From Pyrocephalus nanus (taxonomy: Eukaryota; Chordata; Aves; Passeriformes; Tyrannidae): a stretch of DNA of 64,000 nt. Where the stretch lies: assembly GCA_038380795.1 (NCBI GenBank), contig CM076268.1, positions 24,871,501-24,935,500 of the forward strand. The letters are read 5' to 3'. Under the pieces are notes generated by a model. The model was not told where the DNA came from, ran no database searches, and saw only the letters and a program-made list of their open reading frames with translations. The position numbers and the translations under genes were made by a program. This document shows positions 1 through 13,800 of the stretch, piece by piece (position 1 is the first letter of the stretch; each line of letters begins with the position of its first letter).

Positions 1-3000
1 AGTTTATTACAGGTATAATGGTAAGAAAGTAATTATCAGCATCTAATCATGCATAAAAGTAGAAGCTCCTCTTGAGCAAAAGCGTGTTTCCTCCATGCTG
101 TCACCAATCTGCTTAGCAGGATTTTGTTCCTCTTTTTGCTTAGCACTTAAATTGAGATGGCAGCTTAAGTGCAATAGAACTTGTGAACAAAAGTTTAGGT
201 TTATGTCAATGTATTTCAGAAGAACTCAGTAACACTTCAGTTTAAGTGAACAGAAGAATGCTACCAAAGGCTCAATTTCGAATTTATGGTTAAAGTTTGA
301 TTTAAAAAAATACTTAACATTAATTTGATTCCCACTCACCTCCCTTTTACCCCTTTCTGGAGGAGCCATCTGAAAATCCCTGGGGAAATATGTCTGAAAC
401 CGCAGTGAAAATTTACTACTAAAGAATTCATCAGAATAGGCAAGGTGGAGTTTTATGTTAGCAATTGAAAATACTGGTCATGAGAGGTTGAAACTTAGTC
501 GTAAGCCTTTAATCCTGCGTAGATCACAGTAGAATGGGCGCAAGCGTCAAATCTGTGTCAGCGTCTCTGTGATCCTGGCAGAAAGGTTGCTCTCTTCATA
601 TTTCAGTGAAGCACATGCACTCCATTGATATTACCTGTGCTGAAAGTAGCATTCGGTCCTTGTGGCCTTATGCTGGATGAAGGCTCCAGGAACACCCAAA
701 AAAGCTTGTCCCCACGCAGTGAACAGAGGAGAGCTATCGGTTACAAAGTAAAGAAGCAGAGCATGTAAATGAACAGTGAGAGAATAATGGATACTTTGGG
801 CTCAGTTAACAATTTGTTGTTGTTGTAACAGGTACTGTATTAGTTATGGTGAGATAGTTCACAGAGAACAGTCTGGCGAAACAGGCCTTCTGTTGCCCTA
901 AGTGTCAGTATAGCAATTATTTTAAGAGAATCTCTGAATCCAATGCCCCAAACCCCCCCAATTACAAGATGTGGAACTAAGACAAGAGAAGAGTGTTTTT
1001 CTGTGTCACAAGGTAAGATGAGGACACAGAAGTTCCCACATTATCCTCAGTTGTCACTGGGACTGTGACAATGAGAGGCTGCTTTCTCATGACCATTACA
1101 CCAGCAAAAGGGGTATTGCTGATCAACAGCAACCAAAAATCCTACTAGAGTGCAGCCAGCAGGAAACTGTCACTCTGTGGGATTTTACAACTGTAACTTT
1201 TTTTTTCCTCTCACAGCAAAAGAATAGACTGTACATTTTATCAGAAAACATCAGAAGAGCTAATCAGGGAAGGAGCTCACCAAGGGAAAACAAATAAATC
1301 CAAAACCTTATCGTGTGGAACACTGTTAAAATGATGTTCCAGAGATCTCAGTGAAGATGCCCTCTGGTTTTGTTCCTCTCTTTTTGAGAGCAGGGACCAC
1401 CACAGGAAATACCTTTCTCCGAGGCTTCCCTGGCAAGGGGAACTTCTGTTTTCTCTTGGGTGGAACAAGCAGAAGAAGCTGCTCTTAACAGACCTCTGTG
1501 AAACTGCTTGTAAGCATCTGGGAGAGCAAGGCTTTTGCTAGAGGAAAAATTAAAAGGTGGGGAAAAATGGCTTCCTCCCAGCGTTATTTAACTATTACTG
1601 CATTGTAGTTCAGAGCTATCCAGCTAGAGCTGGGTGATCTAGTCGAAGCCTCAGAAGCCTGGCTGGGCATGTGGATTAGCTGTGCAAGCTGAGAGGATGG
1701 TTTATTACCTCTGATACCTTGCAGGATACCGCATGTGGTGCAGCATAGACTATCCTGAGGGTTTTAAATGTAACAAATGACCCCACTGCCTGTCCTCCAA
1801 ATTTCCTAGAGTTTACTGTGGCAGTTTTCCTTGCACTACTGCCTTTGCAGAAGAAACCAGAAAATTCTATGAGAAAACAGTAGACGTGGCATCTGTTTCA
1901 CTGTAGTGTGGTATTATTGATATTTTCTTTGGAATAACCAAAACAAACAAGTTCTTACAATAGCTGAAAGTTAACACACTTGGAAGACTGTATTAATATC
2001 ACTTGGCTCTTCTAACAGCATGATAAGAATCAAAATTCCACCGGGTATACCTGCTTCTAAAATGCTGTAGCAAAACGATGTTTAGGTATATAAAACAGTT
2101 GCTCAAGAAGTAACTAAAAATCAACTTCTTCAGTATCAGAACAATTTGAATTTACTGAAGGAAGCCTTTTAAACCAGCATGTAAAAGGATGAGCTAGCTT
2201 TCAAATGAAATGGATGTTTCAGTAATTATCAGAGGTACACCAATGCACAATAAAGCAAAGCAGTAATAGCTTTCAAGGCATGGTGAAGAGTGCGCATCCA
2301 TTCATCATCAGTGAGGAAGCAGCCAGCCAGTCTGGCACATATGTAGGCTCTTTCAGTGAGAATTCAGCAAGGAAACAAGAAAAACCCGGAAAGAACATAG
2401 ACAGGTTTTTTATTTCTGTTTTTAATTGGAAGTTACTTGAAGAATTTTCTCCTTAAAATCAAAACAAGGTATAGTTATAAAATAAAATTACTGACATTGG
2501 GACGGTAATTACTTCAGCAGTGTGGAAAGCTACTACTCAGCCTACCTATAATAAGTACTGTACATTTCTGCAGTTCTTGACCTGGATCATTCTCAAATAT
2601 CTTGCATTTTCTGGAGTGTGTTACTAATCCTGAGTCTTAGCTTATTGAAAGCTGCTGTCTTCTGCATACTGTCTTTCTGCAAGGCACTATGAGAATATTC
2701 AGTCTTCAATATTCATTCCATTGACAGCAATCCAGTGCAACCAATGATATTTTTACCTGTTTCAGAAAAAAAAAAAAAGTTAATTTTGTTCTCAGTTGTT
2801 TTTATTAATACCAATAAAGTGTTCTGACATCCAGATAAGCTGCTAATTCTTCTTGTTTATTATTATAAATGAAGTACAGCTCTCACCAGTTCGATGAATA
2901 ACCATTTATGTTTGTTTATAAACTTCTAATCCTCAAACTGAATTTTGTTGTTAGTAGTTGGTGTTCTTTGTACCTCTCCAGTGCCCTTTGTATCTCTTAA

Positions 3001-6000
3001 ATCCCGTAAATTTCAGGAGGTAGGCAAGCTGGACTCTTGTCTGTGTTGACATCCTGGAAGCCGACAAAATCCCACCATTTTTGGTTAATACAAGCTCATT
3101 AGAATGCTATTTGATTATAATGTTGTAGTACCTGGACAGGTTCCTTCTTTCACGTGCTTATCATTAAAACTGTTTGTACTGGAGTTTCAAAATCATTGTG
3201 ACCTAACTTAGTTACAATTGAACTGAGTAGAGCTTCAGCAGAAGCAGAACTAGGGCAGATGGGTGACAGCACAGTCTGGGATGCTCATAAAAATCACTCC
3301 TTGACTACCTTTTCTTAGTCAAGCCCAAGGAGGTAACGGAGAGAGCTGACAGGAGATTGTCACAGGACTATCTTCAGTTCTCAGTTAGTTCTGCTAACCA
3401 GTTTTACTGACCTAGTGTTTGCTTTGATGGTTTAATATATTTAACATTTTATTAACAACCTTTTTCTGCATTAGTATGTAGTAGGAAAAGAAAAAATACT
3501 GTGGGTTTTTTTGTTTTTTTTTTTGCCACTTAGTGCCACTTACTTATCCATATTCTAGGCCAGACTTCAAAGAAGGGTGTTAACAGTACTTTTACTGTCT
3601 TATCTACTGACACTATCCAACTGTTTTAGAAAGTTGAGGTTTTCAAGCATCAGCCTAACAGCACAGCTTTCAGAGGAGCCTGTCATGATTTACTTATTCA
3701 TACAGATTGCAGTGGCTTATGTAGTCTTGATCCTGCTTGATCTGCCAGCACTATTTGCTTCTATTGATCACAGGCTGTTATTTGACTGCCTTGAGCAGCT
3801 TGTAGGTCTCCCTGGTTCTGTTAACGGGGTCTGCTATGGATACTTCTCAGCATTTTCATTTTGTTGCTGTCAATAGTTTTAACTCCAAATTGCCTGCTCA
3901 CACAGATCTGCCATAGAGTTGTGTCACACCCTTTGTGTTTTTCGGTAAGTTTGGTGTCACCTTAGTGAACTGTGGTGCTGTAACTGGGGTTCTGTCCTGA
4001 TTTGGCTGTTAGCTCTGATTTATGGTGCATGTTTGGCAGCGTGCCTGGCTGTCATGTTAGGTTGTAAGTGTGTAAAAACTCCTCCTATCCTAGGTGTAAT
4101 AAAATCGCATATTTTTGGAAGTAACCACCAGTTCTTCATGTTCCTACACACCTCTGCATCCGTATGCATCCCTCCTGTTTCTTTTTTAGCAATAGGGCAA
4201 TTGAGAGGTTAGTCTGGAAGAAACTTATGTAACCATGTCATCACCTTGCACATAGACAACTACTGTTAAATTGTCCTGTTCCAGTCAGATTTCCAAATGG
4301 CTATATATGTTTTGTAATTATTCCTGTAGGTGGAAATACTGTAATTCCTTAATTGGCCAATTTACCTGGAAGGTCCTTGAAATAAATTGTGGCTGTCAAG
4401 AAGTATGCTTCATTAGACAAAAGTTGCATCAGAATCAAGTTAAAAACAAAAACATTCATGTAAGTTTATATATGTTCTTAGTCCACTAGTAACGAAAGAT
4501 TTTAATCTTATTACTAAATTACTTTACATCTTCTGAATATACTTCCAAGCTCTTAAATAGAAGCATAAATGGTCCTTGTGTATTTTGTGTTTCTGGTTGT
4601 AGTACGTCTGACCTTCTTTTGAACATACAGTTAAGCTTCTGTCTGTTATTGTTTGTGGCACCTTGTATCATTTTCAAAGAAATACAGCCCCACAGATGGT
4701 GTTTGAGCTGACAGAGCAGCTAGACACAGACTAGCATCTTGAAGTATTTGAGATGGAGAACTATGAGGACCATGGGATTTTAACTTCTAAGGAGCACATT
4801 TAATACATGATGACCCACTCTTTCCATCCTAGTAAGGTTAGAATGCTGGCTGTCTGGCTTACCTGACATTCAGCAAACTTCCTCCTTGTATCTACAAAAA
4901 ATATCACGGGTGATTATTCTCTCATAGAGAGAGTTTAGGACTTTGGAGAGTTAGTTGATCATTAGTATGTAATACTCTGTAATCTTGGATTTTGTATTTT
5001 GCAATAAGCAGAACAGAAGATACAGTTTATAATTTCTGCTAAGAGTAGGTTTTAAGAAATCAGAAAAAGGAAGTTTTAGAATCTCATCTTAAGTATTGAC
5101 TTTAAATGGCTCACTTGAAGCACTCATGAATCATGTTGCAAAGGCAAAAATGTCCTTCTTGTTAAATGACTGTAATCTAAAATGTTATAGAGAGCTAAGT
5201 GATTTATTGATGTCTATTTCTGAGGCATTTACCTGCACCTGTAGCCAGCCCATTCCATTTATTTTGGCTTGCTGACAAATTAGCAAGCTATTTGTATGTC
5301 AGATTTGGTCAGTAGTCAGCTCCCACCCCCTTACATATTGAACAGCTTTTAATTTAATTGTTTGTGGTATTGCCAATTTATTATCCATATAGATGTCACT
5401 CATAGGAGCTCTCTTACATAGAGAAAAGAAAAACCAGAAGCTTTATTTGTGAATATTCTTGTAGTGCCTTTTAGAAAGAGAGTATGCAGAAGAGCAACTT
5501 TTCCATGCACAGAGGCAATAATCTATGCAATACCTTCCTTTTGGTTAGTTTGGAATGTCAGATATTAGATTTTATATTTAATGGTTGAAATAAGGTGAAC
5601 TCTGTTATTATGGCCATTGTCATTGTATCTAGACACCTTTCAGGAGTAAGCAATCCATATTACATGTTGGAGTTTCAGCTGCATATATATGTTGCATAAA
5701 TACTCTTAGGTGGAGTCGAAGTGAGTGGTACATTGGTGTGCTTGATTAGGTTTTGTGGGGGATTTAAGGCAAAATTACTGGATCATACTAAATTGTTTTA
5801 ACTGTTGGCTTGGATCTTCATCACTGTGAGAACTTGAGTGGTACTTTTCAAAGTCACTGTTGCACACAGGCAGTTGCAGGTTGCCTGACCCGAGCTACCA
5901 GGATATTACCAGCCCTGCTGCTCCGCTGTGGCACCGCTGCTGCTGCCGGCTGTGCAGCTGCTGACCCTGCTTCCCAGGTGAAGAGGACTGATCAAATCAG

Positions 6001-7586
6001 TTGTGTGGTTGTGTTTTCTTAACCTTAATTAATCCAATCATGCACTTTGAGTTTTAAGTCAGGTAGGAACTTTGGGGGTTGATACAGCCCAAAGGACTTT
6101 CATGTCATGCGAGCACACCCTGTGCTGGCTGTCCTGGCCACCTGATTCTGCTGGGGCTCCCTGGGACTGCAGCTGGGGGCAAGACAACCATTTTTTCCCC
6201 CTCTCTAATAGCTTTATGGTTGCTAGTTAACATCGTTGGCACTGTACAGCTTGAAATGCTTTATGGTCTTACATCTACTTAACCTTTAGTGTTTTCTGTC
6301 AACATCTATCATGACCTGGTGGCCTATGGTTAGTAAAATGTGCCCTTGCAGGCTGCCAGATACTGTAATGGAATTAGGCCTTTAAAATTATCAGACCTGT
6401 CAAAGGGGTTTATAATCCTGTGAGAGCTTTAAGTGGTTTTTTACCTCCGCTTGAACACACATTTGACCTGGTTGAAGTGTTTTTACTTGCCTGTTTTGTT
6501 TTTACATTCTATTAATACTTCTAAAACTGGGGGAGGGCAAAGGGAGAAAAAAAATTAGTTTCCTTGGCATCTTTAGGAGGAGTCTCCTCAGTTCTGTCCC
6601 AGATACCTTTTTTCTTTTGCTCTTCTTTTTTTCACTCTCTTGCACTTGTAGATTAAACTCTGCTGGTATTTCTGTGGGAACTTGTTCCCTTAAGTTAGGG
6701 AATAAGGATGCTTCGTTATGTGCATTAGTCAGTTGATATGCACTGAGAACTGATACAAGTCAGAAGGAATGTCAGGCTTAATTTGGGGAGACTGGACCTA
6801 AAGTGCTCTTAGAGGGTGCTGAGCCTCTGAAAACAAGTGTCTTCTGCAGAGTGAGTGTGGGAAGGGCAGTAACATTGCAGCTACTCACATTTGCCACCTT
6901 TGTGCAGAGGACACTCTAGATTTTGAGGTGGTTTACCATTTGCTAGTTGGTTCTCAGTTAACTGTGGAAATATTGAAAGTAATTTTGTAGTGTCTTAGTG
7001 GTTCTCCCTGTCATCATAAGACAGTGAGTGGTGGTCATTAATTAACATGTGAGTTAATTAACACAGAGATATTACATGTGTCATATCCAATAGAAATTGA
7101 AACGTTGTAGAGGAGGCAATTTGACCATGTCACATGCAGCCTGTAGCCAAGTTTGGCAAGTCACCTTATCTGAGCCTGATTTCTGAGTTCCATTTCAGAG
7201 CAGTTTCCTGTCTTTGTGAGGTGGTTGTATCTGAGCCGCTTGCTTCAAGTTACTACACTGTTTAAATGCTTGTTTAATGTTTCTCTTTAAAGGATGAGCC
7301 AACTTTGGCTTCTCAAGTAGTGCCATGCTGACTCAGTGTCTTAGCACCAGCAGGGTGATACAAGGTGAGGAAAGAGAATAAAGTCAGTAAAATGCTATTC
7401 CAAAATAAAGCAAGTAAAATGATGTCTTGTATGAGACTTTATACATAAGTGATAAAGGGGAACACACAGCAGCCATTTCATTTGCGTCTTCATTCTTCTC
7501 ATATAGCATAATCAAGCAAGGTAAAGGAAAATGTGGTCCCTCCTGCTAAACTGTGCATAGGCATTAGTACCATAAATAAAATTATT

Positions 7587-7602
7587 AAAAAAAAAAAAAA
7601 AA
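7587..7602 (+). repeat. A16 homopolymer
   Basis: Sixteen A, immediately followed by a short tandem of GTTGTCTGAG-like units (7604-7626). Confidence 0.9.
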
Positions 7603-7820
7603 GTTTGTCTGAGGTTGTCTGAGGTGACGTTAATTGGAATTGATGCTGGAATAGATTGGCCTCTTGAGTAAGGAGGACAGATAGGCAAACACCCATCCTC
7701 CACAAAAAGTAACTCCCATTACATTTTTAGAGTAATTGCACTCCGTACTAAATCCTGAGCTGGAATGCTCTAAAATCTTGACCCTCCTACAGATACAGGT
7801 ATACCTCTCTCTCTGTTTTC

Positions 7821-7842
7821 TTTTTTTTTTTTTTTTTTTTTT
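7821..7842 (+). repeat. T22 homopolymer
   Basis: Twenty-two T following TCTCTCTCTGTTTTC, a pyrimidine-rich low-complexity tract. Confidence 0.95.
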
Positions 7843-10800
7843 GGTATAAAAGTCTTAAGAACCTCCCTGGACCCCACTGTATTAAGCAGAAGAAATGGAG
7901 ATCTAGAAATGAAGCTAGTCACCAGGCAGCCCTGGAGAGAGCGATGAGATGGACTGTCTCTTCTGATCCAAGAGCTTGAGTATATTGATGGCTAATATTT
8001 TTACTTTATGACAGTTCAGTGAATGATCTCTTCAGTTGTTGCTAGCTGATGCAAAAATTATGAGCTTGTGATAGCAAGACAGATATTTTTTTTTCTGTGC
8101 TTGTCTTGAGATATGAGTGGCAGACATGTCAACAACAGTTTTCTTTTTGAATAAAATTGTCCACAGCATTTTGGAAGAGTGCAAAGTAGATTAGAATTAA
8201 TTCCTTAGTGGAGGGAGAGGAGAAGGACCCTTCTCAGGCAGCAGCTGACTGTTGGTGAAAATTTGGGATTCTTTCTGGGTCCTGGGAAATTGATGTTTTA
8301 AAGATTGCGTAGCTACCTGTTCTAAGAGGAAGTACCTTAACTGCTGCTATTTCTACTGTCATGGCAAAGACATGATAATGGTATGAAAAAAAACGAGCAA
8401 TGAACGTCTCCTCGCAGTCCTTACTGTTTGTTTAGCTGGATCACAAAGACATCTGATATCTATTTTTTAATATGTTTTTAGTAAACAGCAAGGAAAAAGC
8501 TGTCTATGCAGTCAGACAACCAGCTTTCCACAGTGGCCAGATTCATCAGTCTTGATTCTCTGCTGTGTTCTTCTTAGTGTCAAGTCAAGCAAAACTGATG
8601 CACTGAAAAATGGCACCTCTGTCATTGTTTAGGTTATTTAATTCTCGGTCTTGATTCCCAGTTGCAATGGTTTCTGTTACCATTTTGTTTACTTTGAATA
8701 TCCTACTTCTCAATTGAATATCTCCTGTAGCCAGAGACATGCCTAGCCCATGTGACCACTCAGTTTCCCCAAGTCATCCAAAATAATGGGTGACAGACAC
8801 TTCAGTTGAAATATGCATTTGGTTTTCCAGATGTTTCATCAGTTCTAAGGATGTAGGAAATGGCAAAAGGCATCAGGGTGACCCAAAGCAGATAGAAATG
8901 AGGGAATTTATTTGAATGACGCAGAGGCTCATCATAAAATAATACTTTATGAGAGTTAAACATTTCTTATTTTAATGGAGTACTAAGTAGTAGCCTGAGT
9001 ATTCCCTCGGCAGTTCAGTTCTGCCTACTTTCAACTCTGTGTTTAATACATAATGGCACTTTCCCCTAACATTTTGCTTCTGTGCCTGTTTTTGTGCAGT
9101 ACTCTGACTGTCAAAATGTCTGTCTGACTGCAATATGGAAGTTCATGTCTTGGTGTGAAAGTAATATTTATTATTCATTGTCTTTACACTGAAATGTCTC
9201 TGTATTTGTTGATCATCACAAAGCATGTCAAACAGCTGATAATTTTTAAAAAAATCTCACTTTAAATAATGCTTGTTACCTTAAACTGAAGGCTTATTAT
9301 GGCTTTCAGTTTTCTATCAGTGGAACAACCATGAACCACCCTTCTAATTAACGCCATTTCAAGCTGTTGTACTGTTTCACTCATAGAATTTGGCAAATTT
9401 TTCAAAGTCGTCTTCAGAGGACTTTGGATTTTTAACAGACTGAGGCATTTTAAAGAAATGTTACCAGTTGTCACCATCTAAAACTGGAGTCTACAGTTGA
9501 GTTTTCCCATATGTATTTTCATTGTTTTCCTAATTTGTTTTGAGATCAGTTTTGCAAGAATCAAGGGATCCTATGGGGAAAAAAAAATACTTAAACTCCA
9601 GAAGTTTCTCCTACAGTTTTCATTGATGATTAAGATATTTCTGGTCTGTCCTTAACTCTCCTTTTTCTTCCTAATTACTCTAGAGATTGAAGGTTGTGTT
9701 ACATACTGCATGAGTAGTAATATCTACATGTACAAGTATTGACTCAAGCAGTGAAATAATCCATAAGCAGATTTCCTCCAGTGATGGTAATTTCTCTCTT
9801 AAAAGCAGGAAGATAGCTCCACCTGTGTAGGGAATAGAATAGACCTGTGTTCTGGTTTAACATGCTGTAAATAAGTAAAGAAGAGAGGAAAAAGAGAACG
9901 GGGAAGAAAAGGTCACCACACCAACAATTATTTGGTATTTTAACATTTTAAATGCAAGTTAAACTTCGACTGCTATAAATTAGCCATTGGACTGGTAACT
10001 TCTGCCTACCTTGTATCACTGCTGCACATTTTTCCACACAGCTGCATATGCTTCCCTTATCATAGTCTGAGCTCTGAAAATTTATCTGCTCTCCACTGAA
10101 TTTCGTTTTTACATGATGCTGAGGGCATGCATCTTTTTGAGAGAAAGTTTGGTACTTGATTTCAGAGATTTCTCTGAAACCTGGAAGGAAGACATTGAGC
10201 TACAATAGGGAGTTTTTGTGGAGTGAGGATGAGATCACCTGGAGTGAGATCTGCACATAAAAACTTGAATGAACATGAAAATGTCATTAAGGACTGTGCT
10301 TATTTACAACTCTCAATACAGGCAAAAATGCTAGAATAGGTATAGTTACACAATAAAAGTGGTGTTTTGCTGATGCTGCTTGTTACACTCAAGGAATCAG
10401 TATAGGCTATGAACTATCAAGGTCACTTTTCTTTGCTGATACAAACTATTTACAATAGGCACACATATCAAATCTTTTGAGCATGGTTGTGCTGGCAAAA
10501 TATCTGTTGAAGTGTTTGCAAGAAGTCAGAGAGGCAAGAACCATACTCCTGGAAGTAACTAAATGTGTCAGTGGTTACCTGAACTTTCCAACCTTTTCAC
10601 TAAGTGCTGTGTTCTGGATAATGCTCTGTTGCTGTCTCATACTGCACATTCAGACTGGGATTGTGTGTTTAGTTAGTCAGTGTAGTTAGCGTGAAAATGG
10701 ATTGGTAGCTTATAAGGTTTGTTAAGGTGTGTGTTTTAATAAATTTATTTCCAAAGACTCTCTCCTGGATATTCTTCAGTATATCTCTCTGAAAGAGTCT

Positions 10801-13800
10801 TCTTCCCCATAGCATTCTTTGTCATGAATCATCCCTGAATAACAGTAAACCTGCCTAGTCTACAAATTCTGGAGGGAGAAAAAAAGGCTGGCTTCTAAAG
10901 ACTGGTAATCAGTTGAACTACATCAAAATGTTGTTCCCTCACTCAGGAGAGTCTTCGCAGCATTATGGAAATACATAAATAAGGCTTTACTCCTTGAAAG
11001 GGGTTTTTAGGATCAGTCTGGTGCAGACCTGTACATAATTCTTAGGTTTCAGTCCAGAAAAGCTTGATCCCACCCTGAGTTTCAGTCTGAGTTTCAGGTT
11101 CAAAGAAGTATCAAAGAAATTATGAGCTCAATTTAAGTGGGTTTGACTTTACTCATAGCAACATCTTCCATATTCACTGAATTTGCAGTTGCCCAACAGT
11201 GTTGACCAAAATGCATCCCAACCCCTCTAGTTCTTTCAGCAATCTCATCTATATTTCCTATGATAATTTCCTGAAGAAGCAGTTTAGCCTGGTTTCAGTA
11301 TAAAAATACTCAATTCTAGCTCTGAGTGAGAAGTATTTTTCATGTATTCCCAAGGCTGCTTGTTTTGGGGGGTTTATTTTGGCCTTTTGTGCAGTGACCT
11401 ACCCTTTGGAAAGAAATTGGGATTTGCCAGAGCAAGGCAAATATTTGCAACTTGAGCAACTCCTGTCTAAACCACATCTGTAAGCTTTTTGTAAATGAAT
11501 TAAAACCCAGTTAGGCCTTTTACACTAAAATTGATATTCTCCAGTTTTTCCAGCCAAATGGTCTTTAATTGTGTTTGAAAGATCTATTCAAAGATAAATA
11601 TTGCTGCTGGTCTTCTTTTTCCAGTGTGATTTGCTTCTGTAAAAATGCGATCATTTCTTTTTTTTTCCCCTTATCGTTTAGGTTTTGACAAATAAACCAG
11701 TCTTTGGATCAAATGACAATAACATGAGACGTCTCTCTATATTCTGGCAGTTTAAGTGTGATAATTATTTCTAGCATTTGATAATCGCTCGTCTGGGATA
11801 TCATGTTTAGCCTCTCTAAATATCTTGTTAATCCATTAGTAATTGACTGTTGATGCTGCAGTCAAGTGAATCCCACCTGTTACCCAAGGTGGGGCTAAAA
11901 TTGGTCCCCATGTGGAGCCTGTTTGCAGAGCAGTGCATTTCCCTACCTGGGGAAGCTTGTGCTGAACTCAGAAGTGTAACTCATGTCAGTTCTCACCTGT
12001 TCTGTGCACTGTGAGCGTGCAGGAAGGTGGCCATAATGCAGGTTACTTTGGTTATATTACTGAAGGTAGTTTTTCCATTTGAAAGTGAATTGTGTTTTCA
12101 TCTGCATGCTGGTTAATTGAAATGACAATGTAGAGTAAAAACAAACCAGTAAATTTATTTGGTTTTAGTAATTGTAGAATTCAACTGGTTATCACAAACT
12201 GAATTCTTTAGTTTCTATTAATGACTATTAAAGTTTCTGTTTTCATTGGACCAAAAAAAGTAGGAGAATGTAAGTTCAGGCAAAACCGTAACAGCTGCAG
12301 TCCTACAAAAAGCTCAGCTTGAGTGAAATGCACTCAGGATTGGGACCTGCTGTGTGCAAGTAACCAGCACTGCAGTCCTGATCCCTGCACACTGCCTTAC
12401 GGACATGACTCTCCTTACCTATCCCTTCCAAAGATAGTGGGTTTTCTCTCTGCAGAAAGATTCTGAACGTCAGCAGGAAAGATGATGTGTGCTCTCTTTG
12501 GGCTGCATAACCAGAGGTGCTGTTAGTAATCCAATTTCAGAATAAAGACAGCTGAATAAAGAATTATAACATCCAAAACAAGCAGGATAGTAAAGTGCCT
12601 GAACATAGGAATAACAAAATCCAATACACAAACCCTGGTGGGCAACACACCAGAATCTGATGTCAGTCAGGGTGAGGAAGAACTCCTTAAGTTAAAGAAG
12701 ATACTAGATATGAGTGAGGGGAAAATAAAGTGTCTAATAACAATATTGAAGTTCAAATGTGCTTTTTGCTTTACAAGCTTATACTTGACAAGAGTGTTTA
12801 TTATTTACTTTGGAAAGTTCAGCGAACAAAACCTATGAAGAATTGATGTATAAAGTGATATCAAATTCTGTCTCAATTTTGAGAACAGGTTTTCAAGATT
12901 TCTCTCTTGCTCAGGGAAGGGGCTGGCTGATGTGATGGTCAGTTTGTGGATGGGCAGATGGATGAGTGTACCTGGCTGACTTTCCTGCGTGACAGCTGTA
13001 CCCATTAGTCTGCATTTGCTGTCTCAGTATCTCTAGAGCCATATGTTCTTTTTCTTTAAATAATTAGGTGTATAATACTTAGGACAGATGTGAACAGCAA
13101 AATGGCATAAGCAGAGAAATGATTTGGAACAAGACTCAAATGATTGATCTTGACACCAGTAGTCTTAACCAGTTTATAGTAGAACTGAGTTAGTACGTGC
13201 TGTACAATTCCTTGCACTATCCCTGTCAATGGAAGGGTATCTTTAATCAACTTATAATTTTAGTTTCTATCTGTCATCTTATGACTCATTAGTGTTTGTA
13301 ATTACATCCTTTTTGAGCTTAGCAACTTGTCTGTTGCTTACTAATACGCTTCAGGAGCATTGCAGATTAGCTTTTTAGATGGCCTAGTCAGTCTCAACAG
13401 CAGAGAGGCTCGTGCAACTGTTTTTGTTTTGTTTAATTTAATTTCACCAATACAGACTCATTGAGGTAAATACTTTCTTGAAATGCCTTAGAAAACAATA
13501 ATATTAAAAGCATCAAATATAAACATGAAGGAATTAGCATTAAATTACAGAGAAACGGCAGCTGGAAATGTAATCATGTAGATAGCTACTTTATAACAAG
13601 AAATCCAAAAGCAGTTGCATTGTTGAGTTACACAGATTTTGTTCAAAAAGATACCAGGAGTGTGTCAGTAGATTGGAATGGGTAGGACATCTCCCTTTAT
13701 GTATGCAGTGGAGAGATGCAGTTTCCCCTGTCAGGGAGGAGTTCTTTGATTTTGATTTTTATCCTGAATTCTGAAGTCTAGAAGGTTATTGTTCATTTAG

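Noticed and set aside
5810..6022. 70-codon frame with an Ala/Cys-rich stretch and a GTGAAG donor-like site
   Set aside because: No similarity to ZMIZ1 or any family I recognise, short, and in a locally GC-rich patch; treated as chance.
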